64,000 nt of DNA from Geosiphon pyriformis. Its lineage: Eukaryota > Glomeromycota > Glomeromycetes > Archaeosporales > Geosiphonaceae. Positions within the stretch are counted from its first letter, which is position 1; each line of letters begins with the position of its first letter. Under the pieces are notes generated by a model that was not told where the DNA came from, did no database searches, and saw nothing but the letters and a program-made list of their open reading frames with translations. Positions 48,864 through 59,639 of the stretch are shown one piece after another. The DNA lies in assembly GCA_016748015.1 (NCBI GenBank), contig JAAOMT010000480.1, forward strand, positions 622,101 to 686,100. The letters are read 5' to 3'. The translations under genes and the position numbers were made by a program.

Positions 48864-50213
48864 TCAAAATTTTTTCATTTCTTTGGAAATATAAACGTTT
48901 GGGATTAAGATTTCATGCTTCAAACAAATTTGTTTATTGGATTCAAAAATTTGTTGGGTAGTGGTGGGTTTTGAGCAAGTGTAAATTTCGTAATGTTCTC
49001 CAAAAAGTGAAATGGTAATTGGTTGAGAAAGTTGAAAAATTTGGTGAGATTTATTCTGTACATTAAGAGCTATGTTTACTGACACTGTAAATTGTCCAGT
49101 TGAACCAAAACCTTGTATTCTTCTTTTACTTTTTTCCAATTGTTCTCTGTTGTTAACTGATTGTAAACCTGAAATGTTGATTAAGGGTAGATAAATTGCT
49201 TGGGCAATTTTTTCAGCATGTTCAATCCTGAATGGTTTGTCTGTTTCATTCTGCAATATGATAATAATGTCTTCAGTATATCCTGCATCTATAATTCTTT
49301 CTCTAACATTAATTTTTTTGCTTGCCAGTAATGATTGAGAAGCAATTTGTACCATTGCTCCTAGTGGTATTTCAAGAGCAATTCTGAGGTTGATTTTGGT
49401 TATGAATTTTGGTTGAAGAACTAAAGTGTCTTTGTCAGAATATCTGAAGTTGTATTCTGTATCAATTTCATGAGCTTTTTCTGGTTTTATTTCTTGTCCA
49501 TTGTTGTCAAAGTATTTGAGTTGTATAGCAGGCTGGTTTTCAGTAAGATAGATTGGTGTTGTTGTGATTTCTTTTTTTGTTTCAGGTTTTCCAAATTCGA
49601 TTTTTTTTTGGTCATTTTTACTGGGCAAGAAAATGTTAAAAACATAGCATTCTGGACACCATTTGTCATCACAAAGCATGATGTATTCTTTACACAATTG
49701 AATGTTCATTTGTTCTAATTGTTGAATTTGAGCTTTTTGGATTGGATAAGTGTGGCTTGCAATTTGGTGGTAGGTTTCTACTTTATCTTCATAATCAAAT
49801 CCAGCTAATTTTATGGTATATTCAATGTATTTAGCTTCTTTTATTTGGTGAACATCTTCTTGAGTGGCTCTATTAATTAATGTCATTGCTAAGTCAAAAA
49901 TTATTTCAGCATCATGAGAATAGTAGTAAAGTTTATTGAAAGCACTGTTATATACTGCATTAAATGGTGTTTCTCTTCTGACTTTTTTCGAAATTAATAA
50001 AACATATTGACAGGTTTGATCACATACTTCTCCTTTTATTGCAACATCAATCCAGTTGTATTCTTCTGGTAGCATATCTCCACATGTGAGGCAAGATGTG
50101 TTATCCCATTTTCCATTTTTTTTTGGGGATCCAAATCGTTCTCTATGACATGCTTTGCAGAAGTAGCAGGTGTGAGTTTCATATTTCTCTTCTGGGGAAA
50201 TACAGGCTTTCAT
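48864..50213 (-). CDS. Gypsy A zinc-ribbon and dUTPase protein, 449 residues
   Basis: The longest intact frame in the window, lying between protease and RT. Residues 16-44 have CYFCKAC and CLTCG, and residues 181-189 have CDDKWCPEC, a zinc-ribbon-like set. Residues about 250-373 show the five trimeric dUTPase motifs in order: EYNFRYS (254), QSLLASKK (293), IIDAGYTEDI (307, with the catalytic Asp and the Tyr two residues after Ala), EKIAQAIYLP (334) and RRIQGFGSTG (364). dUTPase hydrolyses dUTP to dUMP and keeps uracil out of new DNA; here it would act during reverse transcription. Motif 2 is RSSLA in Gypsy B but QSLLA here. The chosen ATG is merely the first one: sequence upstream in this frame (YKDYKKKLLF) may be coding, since the unit is probably part of a polyprotein. 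Function of the Cys-rich half is unknown. The dUTPase call rests on motif order and spacing seen by eye. Confidence 0.8.
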   Translation of the reverse strand: MKACISPEEKYETHTCYFCKACHRERFGSPKKNGKWDNTSCLTCGDMLPEEYNWIDVAIKGEVCDQTCQYVLLISKKVRRETPFNAVYNSAFNKLYYYSHDAEIIFDLAMTLINRATQEDVHQIKEAKYIEYTIKLAGFDYEDKVETYHQIASHTYPIQKAQIQQLEQMNIQLCKEYIMLCDDKWCPECYVFNIFLPSKNDQKKIEFGKPETKKEITTTPIYLTENQPAIQLKYFDNNGQEIKPEKAHEIDTEYNFRYSDKDTLVLQPKFITKINLRIALEIPLGAMVQIASQSLLASKKINVRERIIDAGYTEDIIIILQNETDKPFRIEHAEKIAQAIYLPLINISGLQSVNNREQLEKSKRRIQGFGSTGQFTVSVNIALNVQNKSHQIFQLSQPITISLFGEHYEIYTCSKPTTTQQIFESNKQICLKHEILIPNVYISKEMKKF

Positions 50214-50599
50214 AAATAAAAGCTTCTTTTTGTAATCTTTGTATTTTAGTGGGATGTATGGTGGTTCTTTTCATAGTTCTGATGTGGAATACTAAACTTT
50301 CTTCTATCTTCTTGTTTTTTCAAAACTTTTTTGTTCTGTTTCCTTAGCCTAATTGAATGTTGATCCAAAAGCCATGTAGGTTTCAGTGAGTGGCATTTTT
50401 TTCTTCTTCTCAAATTCAAATACTGGGGCTTTTTCTGATTATTTGTTGAAAGTACCACAAGTAGCAGATACTATGGTGTATTGTCCTTGGTATGAAATTT
50501 TTAGTTCTTGAGTTTCTCAGTCTAAGTTTGCATTTGCCTTAAAAAGCCAATTGTTTCTAACAAGAGCTTAGTATTGGGGTGCATCCATAACTAAAACTT

Positions 50600-50960
50600 T
50601 GACTGGAATGATGATTCTATTAATGATGAATGGGGAATTGTCAATTTTTTCTACTGGTGTCTTTTTTATATTATTTGCTATAACAATTACAGTTTGGGCT
50701 GATCTGTTAACAGTTCTTTAAAGCTGTTGCATTAACTGGTAGGTGATAATACTTCTAGCTAATCCATTGTTTAGAATTAATCAGATGGGTTTTTCTTTTA
50801 CTGTAGCTTTAGTGTACATGGCAGTGATAGCTTTTTGTTTATTAGCTGCTGCATTACTAAGCAAGAATGGTGATTCATTTGCTTCAAATTCGAATGGAAA
50901 TATATCTGAGAGATTGGCATTTTGAGCAATTTGGGCTGGTGGAATAGTGTTGTTGGAAGA
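50600..50960 (-). pseudogene. Gypsy A aspartic protease
   Basis: The frame that ends at 50781 (AITAMYTKATVKEKPI, then TGA) continues LILNNGLARSIITYQLMQQL. This is the retropepsin active-site block, normally LDSGSAGS, with Asp-Ser changed to Asn-Asn by two G-to-A changes; the TGA is a likely former CGA. Further on, VIVIANNIKKT and VLVMDAPQY match the B protease (KIIIANDITKT, VLVIEATQY). Dead copy. Confidence 0.75.
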
Positions 50961-51229
50961 GTTTGATTTTGGTGCTGCAATTTCATCTTCAGAAAGTGAA
51001 ATTTGTTGAAAATTCGATCCTTCAGACATTATAAGATAACTGGGTTGAGTGTGATAGTGATTGGGTCTTTGCTGACCAGAATTTCGGGGAACCAACTGGT
51101 TATTTGGATTGATTCTGTTGTTGTTATTCTGAAATTGATTTTGGGGTGTGAATTAGTTATGTTGAACCAATCTTCTGGCTGGTACTTGGTATTGTTGAGT
51201 GGGTGGTGTTTGATATTGCTAAATTGGTA

Positions 51230-52890
51230 AAGATTGCTGATATTGTTGCTGCATTAGTTGTGAAGCTGGTTAATAGTAACTGTTTTAATTTTGTGGTCTT
51301 GATAAATAATAAGTTGGTAGTGAAAGTTGGTAATAAGATTGTTGTGGTAAAGAGTAATATTGATTACTCCTGTTTTGTTGGTCTCTTTGTAATTTCCTAT
51401 AATCTTGTTTCCAGTGTTCTGAAATTCCACAATAATGACAAATTTGAAGTTGGTTGTTAGATGGTAATCTAAAACTGTTTTGGTTGTGTTGTTGTAAGGG
51501 TTGATATTTTTGTGGTTGTTGCTGCTGTTGTTGTTGGTTTGTAAAATAGCTTTCAATCTTCTTTGTGAGTTGGTCTATCTTTTCTTCAGCTGCTGAGCTA
51601 GTTTTTTCAATGGCTAGGTTGACAAGTTTGGTGTGGTTTGCTTCTTCCATTGCCATTTTATAGTTCTTTGCATGTCTAATGGCAGTTGCTAAGTCTGTTG
51701 GTACATGTGAACAGACTTTCTTAATCAATTTGTCTTTTAATCTTGCTATAAACTGATCCAGAATCTGAGTATTGAAATAGTAGTCATTGGTTTCCAATTG
51801 TCAAATTTGTTAAAGAAGTTTGTTGAATTTCCCAAGATAGATCATGACAGTTTTAGATGTTTTTTGTTTGATATTGTGAAAGCAATTGTGGGGAGTAATA
51901 GAGATGTTGTTTTTAGTAAATTGTTGTAAGAAAGCATTTTTGAATGCTTGTCAGTTTTCAAATGATTCTTCTAAGTTTTCAAACCATTCTTCTGCAATTC
52001 TTTGAAGAAAGTATAGGATTGCTTTGAGCATTTTTGCTGCATTTTAACCATCTGCATCTCCTGCTTTTTGAACTTTGTTAAGCCATTCTTGAAGACTGGT
52101 ATTATTATTTTCACTAATAAATTCTGGGATTTTTGCAATGTAAGCAGTTGTTATTTCTTCTTTATTTTCTGTAATTTTTTCTGGTTCTGATTCAGTTTTT
52201 TCATTGTCTAAGTTCTCTGAATGATTACTTTCATTTTCCTGTAAGTAATCAATGATATTGGTGCTTGTTGATATTGGTTTCTGCTGTTGAGTAGAATTTC
52301 TGGATAACTGAAAGTCTTTTGGTCTAGAAAAACGGTTAAGTAGTGAATTTGGTGTTTGTAGTCAAGCAAGTAAAATTGAAAATAGTGTAATAGAAAGTGG
52401 TAATTTGACACTGGTTCTTTGTTCAAATGTTTGCAAGTGTTTGGCAGTTGTCTTTGGTAGTATTGAAGTGTTTGGAGTGGTTCTTGAGTATTGTTTCACT
52501 TTTTGTTTGCCTTTGTTGCTTGTTTCTGTTTCTGATTCAAAGTCAAGAGAGTATTTGAACTGTACTAAGTATTTTTCTTCACAATATTCAATAATGTTAA
52601 ATTTAAGTTCTTGGAAGTAGGTAGCAAGTGTTTTACTATTCAGGTCTTCTGTTCTCAATTGTGAATAGTGCACTAAATTATTGTAGAGATTGTTTCTGAC
52701 TTCTAAAATATTGTAATTTCCAAAAAAATAGTTGTTAATACGATTTTTAATGTATTAATATAGTGATTTCTTGAAAATTTCAATTTCGTCTTGGATATTG
52801 AATCTTTGCTTGCAGTGTGTATAGATTGACTGATAATACTTTAGAGTTGTTGTGTTTGGTGTGGTCACTACTTTGAATTTGTTGTTGCTG
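51230..52890 (-). pseudogene. Gypsy A gag
   Basis: Pieces in order: 52362-52673 (LATYFQELKFNIIEYCEEKY), then a decayed capsid middle, then 51285-51797 (FIARLKDKLIKKVCSHVPTD, AIRHAKNYKMAMEEANHTKL, a run of seven Gln, then CHYCGISEHWKQDY). The last is a CCHC zinc knuckle whose final Cys is Tyr (TGC to TAC). The start codon is uncertain; the frame can be followed up to about 52890, close to the primer site. Confidence 0.75.
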
Positions 52891-52898
52891 TATTATTT

Positions 52899-52914
52899 CC
52901 ATAGGAGAGCACCA
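52899..52914 (-). promoter_or_regulatory. Gypsy A primer-binding site
   Basis: Minus-strand TGGTGCTCTCCTATGG, two bases inside the 5' LTR. Nearly the same site and spacing occur in Gypsy B. Confidence 0.6.
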
Positions 52915-52916
52915 AA

Positions 52917-53889
52917 TGTTACTAGAGGTTTTTAGTCTCTTTTTTTGAATATTGTTAATGTTGATTTGCTGTGAATTCACATTTCCAGGAAGTAGTTGGA
53001 TCTCCAGTAACTGAATTTATCTTCAAATTATCTTCTATAATTTGAACTGCTGGGCTTATAAGTAGAATGGCCAATTCTGTACCAGTTACTTTGTGTAGTT
53101 ACATTGTAGTAAACATCAACTCTTTCTTAGGAATTGCTCATCTGGAAGCTCACTAAAAATGTGTAGTTACTTTGCTGTAAAAGTTAACTCTTCTACAGAA
53201 ATCTTGTCTGTAGACTACCCTAATAATTATGATAAGAAAAGAAAAAAAAAATAAAAAAAATGTGAAAAAAATAGAATTTTATCAAGAGAAACATTTTTTA
53301 TTCAGGCCTGGAGTCATTAACAGATTACTGAAATTGGAAGCTAATCAATTTCAAAAACATTAATTGTGTTAAGGAAATTTCAAATACAATAATTCATGGA
53401 TTTGGTTTTCGAATATTTAATTTTTATTTGAATATGTAAAAGGTAATTTGTTCTAATTAAGATATCTAAAGTGAGATATTATGTTAAGATACTATAAAAA
53501 GATACATTTTCTTGAAGAGAAAAGCTTTTCTTTTATACAACTTGTTGTAGTACTAGTCTTTGAACTTGCACTTTTCTCTTTGCTATAATTTGGGTGAACT
53601 AATGATACATTTTGGCAAATTACAAGTTATTTCACTAAACTATTTGATTATTTCGGCCAATTTTCATTAATTTTGGCAAATTTTGACTATGTTAAATGGT
53701 TTAAAGTATTGTGTAATTTGATCATTTTAATTTCTAGAGTACAAATTGGATTATTGATTGAGTAATAATATTTGATAATTTGATTAAATAATAAGTGATA
53801 ATTGAAATAATAATAATGTATGCTAATTAATAATAGAAATTATGAAGGTAATTTCATGTCAATTAATAATTAAAATTCTACTGGTAACA
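52917..53889 (-). repeat. Gypsy A LTR, right copy (5' LTR, promoter side)
   Basis: 973 bp, TGTTACTAGAGGTTTTT to CTACTGGTAACA. It contains the motif array (53607-53685) and the TATA box complement TTTTATACAAC at 53531-53541. This copy would drive transcription leftward through the element. Confidence 0.93.
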
Positions 53890-54719
53890 ATGCAACAGCC
53901 AATGTATTAACTACCTGTATATCAATCTCCAATTTATCAACCACAGCTACAAGTAATATATTAACCATAGTCACAAGTAATATATCAGCTTCAACAAATT
54001 TGAACACTGCCACAAAACTTACTTCAAAACAAAACCCAAAGGCCGAGAATAATACAACAAAGCTGGAGATTGGCAATAATAGTCTATCAACCAATTCCCA
54101 GTTCTTCAACCCAGCCATCAGAATTTTGACAATAGAATTCAGGCATCAGGTACAACCAAAACCCAAATGCCCAACACTATTTAAGTTTTTTGATTACCCA
54201 AAAGATGCCGCATTCAATAATCAGAACCCCAGCCAAAACCAATCACCTATCAGCAATATATCCTTAGCCATCATAATCAATGATGAATTGTTAGCAGCAA
54301 TTTTCTCCTTTGAATTTGAGAAACTGTTACAAACACTATTATTCAGTGGAGCCGTTCTTAACACCAAATCAATCATTGCCATGTATACCAATGCCAAAGT
54401 CAATAGGCAACCTATCAAACTTATCTTTAATAGCAGATCAGCTGGCAGCATCATAATAAGACAACTCATAAACCAATTAGGTCACCAAATTAATCACACT
54501 GCCAATACTAAGATTATTATTGCTAATGATATCACAAAAACATCTATTGGTGAGATTAACAAGTTTCTATTTGAAATCAATGGTCTTATTACACCCATTA
54601 AAGTCTTGGTAATAGAAGCCACCCAATACCAAGTTCTAATTAGTAATGACTGGCTGTTCAAGACCAACACTGTATTTGACTGGATCACCCAGAAACTACA
54701 ACTCAGCCAAAATGGTTAA
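53890..54719 (+). pseudogene. Gypsy B gag end and protease
   Basis: The first 110 bases continue the Gln/Tyr/Pro-rich gag end. A 239-codon frame (54000-54719) overlaps it in another frame and encodes protease: IAMYTNAKVNRQPIKLIFNS, then RSAGS where LDSGSAGS is expected, so the catalytic Asp is Asn and Gly is Arg (both G-to-A); then INQLGHQINHTANTKIIIAN and VLVIEATQYQVLISNDWLFK. The overlap suggests gag and pol are linked by a frameshift, but decay prevents proof. The interruption by Gypsy A lies just upstream. Confidence 0.8.
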
Positions 54720-55690
54720 TACATATGAGTTCCAGCCATATATAGACACTTTAAAGCTCTTTCAAACAAACAACCATTGATCAAGCTAGAGAAAAAAAAA
54801 GAAAAACCTACATGGGAAGTGTATCAAGTCTTTTGAGCTGACGAAAACCACAACAAGTTACCACCAATACTCTCTTGAAATGGCAATAAAAAAAAAAACA
54901 AAAAGAAGAACTTACCTGAAATTCTAACCAAGCCTGGGAAATTAACAATGACCAGAAAGATTTAATAACTTGAAAAGAAGAAAAAAGCAAGAAAAGAAAA
55001 AGAAAAGAGAAGGAAAAAGAGCCAGCACCAACCACCACCACTTATAGTTCACATGCTTACACTTTACTACAACTATCTAACTATTGCTGACCAAAATTGG
55101 TATGCATTAATTGTAATAAGAAATTGTTATTAATGAGCACATATTGTGATAATGATAAGAAATACCAAACAGCAACCAAGTTTTATTGCCACCCATGCAT
55201 CTTTAAATACTTTAGAAGACCAAAATGAGTTGAAAAATGGGATAACAAACCATGTTTGGCTTGTGGAGAAACTCTTTTAGATAAAAGAATATAGAATAAC
55301 ATTCTTGGACGAGGAGAAATATGTAATAAATTGTGTTAATACATGATTCTAATAAGTGACTGGGTTAGAAAAAGAACACCAATAGAAGCTGCCTGAAGAA
55401 GAGCTGTAAAATGTCTGAATGGATGTCCACACAATGATGACAAAATCTGGCAAATGACACTTACCAAAATCGAAAGAGTCTTATTAGAAGAAACAAGAAT
55501 GATCAAAAACAACCTACCAGAACTCATAGAATTAGACTGAGACCCAGAACCAGTCATAAATTTTCTGGATTCAGAACAATTTTATGAACACTACCAAGAA
55601 TTAGCACTCACAAGAGAAGAGCAAAAACAATACTTAAAGCAGCTGAACACTTGACTGTATCAACACTGCCTAATTCTATGTGACTTTCAA
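54720..55690 (+). pseudogene. Gypsy B zinc-ribbon-like region
   Basis: A Lys/Glu-rich charged stretch (54780-55020) is followed by FYCHPCIFKYFRRPK, stop, VEKWDNKPCLACGETL (about 55178-55280), matching the Gypsy A zinc-ribbon (CYFCKACHRERFG...WDNTSCLTCG). Further on, EICNKLC and ILISDWVRKRTPIEAA correspond to A EVCDQTC and LLISKKVRRETPFNAV. The region ends near CDFQYCNKC (55680-55710), equal to A CDDKWCPEC. Function unknown. Confidence 0.65.
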
Positions 55691-55979
55691 TATTGTAATA
55701 AGTGTGACCTTATTTACAATCTATCACCACACATGATCTACACAATTCTGGAAAAGAAAAAACCAATCAGCAGTTGTGCATCAGAATTGGAATCAACTTT
55801 CAATTCCAATTCAAACTCTGACAATGACAACAACAAAAACAATGGTTCCAGTTTCATTCAATATGGCAATGAAAATAACAATGATTCAGACTCCAATTCA
55901 AACCCTGAAACATACATAGTACTTCCTGATCTCTCTAAAAAGTAGGAACTTAGATGGTTCAGCAATAATAATAAAAATA

Positions 55980-56500
55980 TTATGCCAGAACATGCACATA
56001 ATACTGATGCAAAGTTTGATTTGAGATATTCTAGAAAAGATGTCATCAAATTAGAACCATATTTTCACACATGCATTGATCTCAAAGTAGCACTGGAAAT
56101 TTCAGCAACAACAATGGTTCAATTAGTATTCAGGAGTAGTTTAGCAAAAAAAGAAATCAACATCAGAGGAGAAATAATTAATACAGAATATGTAGAAAAT
56201 ATTATTGCTATGCTACAAAATAATTCATAAAAGGCCTATATCATAGAGCCAAATGAAAAGATAGCACAAGTAATATTTCTGTCTTTGGTTAAAGTAGCTT
56301 AATTAGTATTAGTAGAAAACAGAAAAGAATTGGGAATTACAGCTAAAAAAATACAGGGATTTGAATCAATGGGTAGGATAGATGTACCAGTTAATATGGC
56401 AGAAGAAGAAATTATTGACAAGGAAGAAATTATCTTCACTAGTCAACCAATTTTCATTCCACCATATGATCAGTACATGGTAATTATAAAAAAAAAGTAA
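55980..56500 (+). pseudogene. Gypsy B dUTPase domain
   Basis: Motifs in order: KFDLRYS (56014), RSSLAKKEINIRGEI (56134, a canonical motif 2), IINTEYVENI (56176, where the catalytic Asp of IID is Asn, GAT to AAT), a TAA at 56227, then EKIAQVIFLSL (about 56257) and KKIQGFESMG (56350) in place of GFGSTG. The domain is collinear with the Gypsy A dUTPase but decayed at the catalytic Asp and the glycine-rich loop, again by G-to-A and C-to-T. Confidence 0.75.
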
Positions 56501-56778
56501 AAGATCAGATCCAGATTTTTGAGGCAGAAGCAACACTTTGTAAATCAGGAAAGATTGGATTAGTTAATCTACACATACCAGCCAAAAACCACAGTCACAT
56601 CAAAATTTCCATCTACAACAACACAAAAGATATCATTGAGATACTGAAAGGAACCACCATTGAATATTTAACTATCGAAATTGAAAAACAATTACCAAAT
56701 TTCATTTCAGACTTTCTACAACTGTGCAGATATTTAGATATTACATTTCAAACAATATACAGATGAGAAGAATGTTAT

Positions 56779-57760
56779 TTGTTCCAATCAGAACAATTGG
56801 AACAGATAAACTTAGAAAATCTAGACCCACTACAACATATGCAGCTTAAGATATTACTTAACAATTTTAATAATATTTTTGTTAGCAAAAATGAATTTGG
56901 CAGAACTGACATAATCCAGCACCAGATCAAGACTGAAGATGCAATGCCAATTAAACAAAGAGCATACAAAGTATCACTAGCCAGCTATGAGATTATTCAT
57001 CAAGAAATAAATCAGATGCTTAACAATAGATTAATTCAATCCTTAATGAGCCTATGGTCATTACTAGTGGTATTAGTCTATAAAAAGAATAAAAAAATCC
57101 ACTTTTGTGTGGATTACCGAAAACTGAATAGATTAACCAAAGGAGATAGCTATCCAACACCAAAGATCCAAAAGCTTTTTGATGCTTTTGGAGGAAAAAA
57201 ATGGTTCTCAACTCTAGACTTAGACAGCAGTTATTGGCAAGTAGCCATGAAACCAGAAGATAAAAAGAAGACAGCATTTACAATATGAGAAGAAAATTTT
57301 GAATTCAAGATTATGCTATTTAACTTGATGAATACTTCTACCACATTTCAACAATTCATGAAGATTGTCTATATCAGACTGCTATGAAAATTAGTAGTTG
57401 TATACTTGGATAATACCAACATGTTTTTAAAAACATTTGATAATCATCTGTATCATCTTCAACAAGTATTTGAAAAACTCAGAAGAGCCGGATTGAAATT
57501 AAATGCAACTAAATGTTTCTTTGGAAAAACTGAACTCAAGTTTTTGGAACATGTTATAAGCAAAGACAGTATCAAAACAGACTCAGATAAGATTGCAATA
57601 GTAAAGAACTTTCCAGTACCAACCAACTTGATAGAACTAAGAGCATTTTGGGATTTGCAGGCTATTACCACCACTTTATCAAAGATTTCTAAACTGGCTC
57701 AGTTACTCTATTATCTACAAACCAAGAATGTAAACTACAAATAGACAGAAGCTCAACAGA
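56779..57760 (+). pseudogene. Gypsy B reverse transcriptase
   Basis: 56779-57288 holds the connector (NNIFVSKNEFGRTDIIQHQI) and RT blocks FCVDYRKLNRLTKGDSYPTP and FSTLDLDSSYWQVAMKPEDK with the first catalytic Asp. After a TGA, VVVYLDNTNMF (57388-57420) is the YxDD box with its second Asp changed to Asn. 57406-57744 continues with RRAGLKLNATKCFFGKTELK, the thumb region. Confidence 0.8.
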
Positions 57761-58200
57761 AGACATTCAACACACTAAGAAGAAAGCTTATTCAAGCTCC
57801 AGTGTTGATATATTTAGATCACAGCAAACCATTTATCATCACTACCAATGCATCAGACCAAGCATTGGGAGCAGTACTATCTTAGAAAGGACCAGATAAA
57901 AGAGAACACTTAGTAGCATATGCTAGCAGAAGTTTAAGTCCAGCTGAAAAGAACTATGGAACTTCAGCATTAGAATATTTAGCTATCTATTGGACTGTTA
58001 TTAAATGAAAAGAATACTTGAGTCAAAAGTTTGATGTGTACACTAATCACAAAGGATTGACTTTAATCCAGAAGCAAAAATTTGGAGACAATTGTTATGC
58101 AAGATAGAAAATAATACTATCATCATATACATTTACAGTACATTATAAAAAAGGAAAAGACAATGGAAATGCTGACAGTTTGTCATAAATGAAACAAATC
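57761..58200 (+). pseudogene. Gypsy B RNase H
   Basis: PFIITTNASDQALGAVLS (usually TDAS; Asp to Asn) is followed by LVAYASRSLSPAEKNYGTSA, LEYLAIYWTVIK, FDVYTNHKGL (usually YTDHK) and VHYKKGKDNGNADSLS. Two catalytic Asp positions are Asn. Confidence 0.75.
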
Positions 58201-58399
58201 TAAAAACATTTTGACTCAAAAATATAACAAAAAATGAATATACAAAAATACCAACAACTCCAACATTATATAAATACCCAATTGTTCAAGAAGAAATTAT
58301 CTTAAAAAGAACAAAACAACATAAAACAACAATCAAAATATTTTATCAACTACCAAAATATACTTTACCAAAAAAACAGAAAGAATTCAGATCAACCAA

Positions 58400-59610
58400 C
58401 CAGAGTAATTACAGAACCAGAGAAAGAGACAATATTATTCAATATGCACTCAAATTCAACAGCAGGACATTTTTATAAAGAAGCAACCATGGAAAAAATC
58501 AGAAGAAGATACTATTGGCCATTAATATATCTGAACATTATTCAATATGTTCAAAGTTGTAATGCTTGTCAAAGAAGAGATGGAACAAAACCCAGTAAAT
58601 CATTAAAACCAATCAAAGTGGAACAACCATTTGATCGTATCAGAATTGACTTAGTTGGACCATTAACAATCACTAGCAAAGACAACAGATATATTGCAGT
58701 AGTCATAAACTATCTTACAAAATGGCCAGAAGCAAAAGCCATTCAAAAAGCAGATACAGAATTTGTTGCTGAATTTGTTTATCAAGATTTAATCTGTTGA
58801 CACGAATGTCTAAAAAAACTATTATCTGATCAAGAAATTCACTTTGTGAATAGAACATTGACAGAATTGAGTCAAAGATTTGGAATAAAAAGACTATTAT
58901 CATTATCATATCATCAACAAACAAATAGGTTAGTTAAATAATTCAACCAAACATTATATGAAGCAATAGTCAAAATCAGCCAAGAAAACCAGAATAAATA
59001 AGATTTGTTTATATTATCAGTATTATTTGCTTATCGAACAATAAAGCAAAACATAACACAAACAACACTGTTTGAATTAGTATATGGTAGAACAGCAATG
59101 TTACCAGTTAAGATAGAAGTTAAAACATATCCAACAGAACCAATAACAGAAGAGAATTTTCAAAGAACATTGTTAAAAAAAGCATATAACTTAATAGAGA
59201 CACTAGAAAACACATGACAAAGAGCAGCTGATAACATTCAAAAGTCACAAAAAAAACAAAAAAAAAGACACAATAATCAACTACCAGAGAAACCAGTTGA
59301 ATTTAAGATTGGAGACAAAGTATTTTTACATCGTACCAAAGTAGAAAAACAATAGAGTGAAAAATTTGACCCCAAATAGGACAGACCATTTTACATAGAA
59401 GAAATTTTTGGAAATGAAGCTTATAAATTAAGGTTGAACAACAAAATCTTAACCAAAGCAGCACATGGTAATTAACTGAAACAATATTACCATATAGCAT
59501 CAACATCTATCAGTAATATTTCACAATTAAAAGTACAGAGAATACTAGTCAAACCAAATAAGATTCTATGAGATCTAGAACCAATTATAATTATTGAACC
59601 AAACATATAA
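58400..59610 (+). pseudogene. Gypsy B integrase
   Basis: 58444-58800 has the zinc-binding domain (HSNSTAGHFYKEATMEKIRR, YYW, CNACQRR) and the core start RIDLVGPLTI with the first Asp. After a TGA, LLSDQEIHFVN holds the second Asp (about 58825-58857). The third block reads NRLVK, stop, FNQTL where VERFNxTL is expected, so catalytic Glu is Lys. 59005-59217 (FAYRTIKQNITQTTLFELVY) ends the core, and a C-terminal part (FKIGDKVFLHRTK) runs to a TAA at 59608. Confidence 0.8.
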
Positions 59611-59639
59611 AATTGAACAACCAAAAGAGTATATAAAAA

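Larger units (their letters stand above)
43976..53889 (-). mobile_element. Gypsy A: Ty3/Gypsy element inserted in Gypsy B
   Basis: A complete minus-strand element, LTR to LTR, in the gag end of Gypsy B. The two LTRs are equal in length (973 bp) and start and end TGTTAC and GATAACA or GGTAACA. The flanking 4-mers are ACAC (43972-43975) and ATGC (53890-53893). Both derive from ACGC by one CpG transition each, which I take as a decayed target duplication. Internal order on the minus strand: primer site, gag, protease, zinc-ribbon/dUTPase, RT/RNase H, integrase, extra frame. It is less decayed than B or D, and several long frames survive. Confidence 0.92.

Noticed and set aside
53870-54469. Minus-strand hydrophobic frames with apparent membrane segments opposite Gypsy B protease (also 27327-27560 opposite the Gypsy C protease).
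   Set aside because: These are antisense shadows of the gag-protease frame; the apparent hydrophobicity comes from the complement of A-rich codons.
55336-55557. Minus-strand 73-codon frame.
   Set aside because: It is opposite the Gypsy B zinc-ribbon region, which matches Gypsy A on the plus strand.
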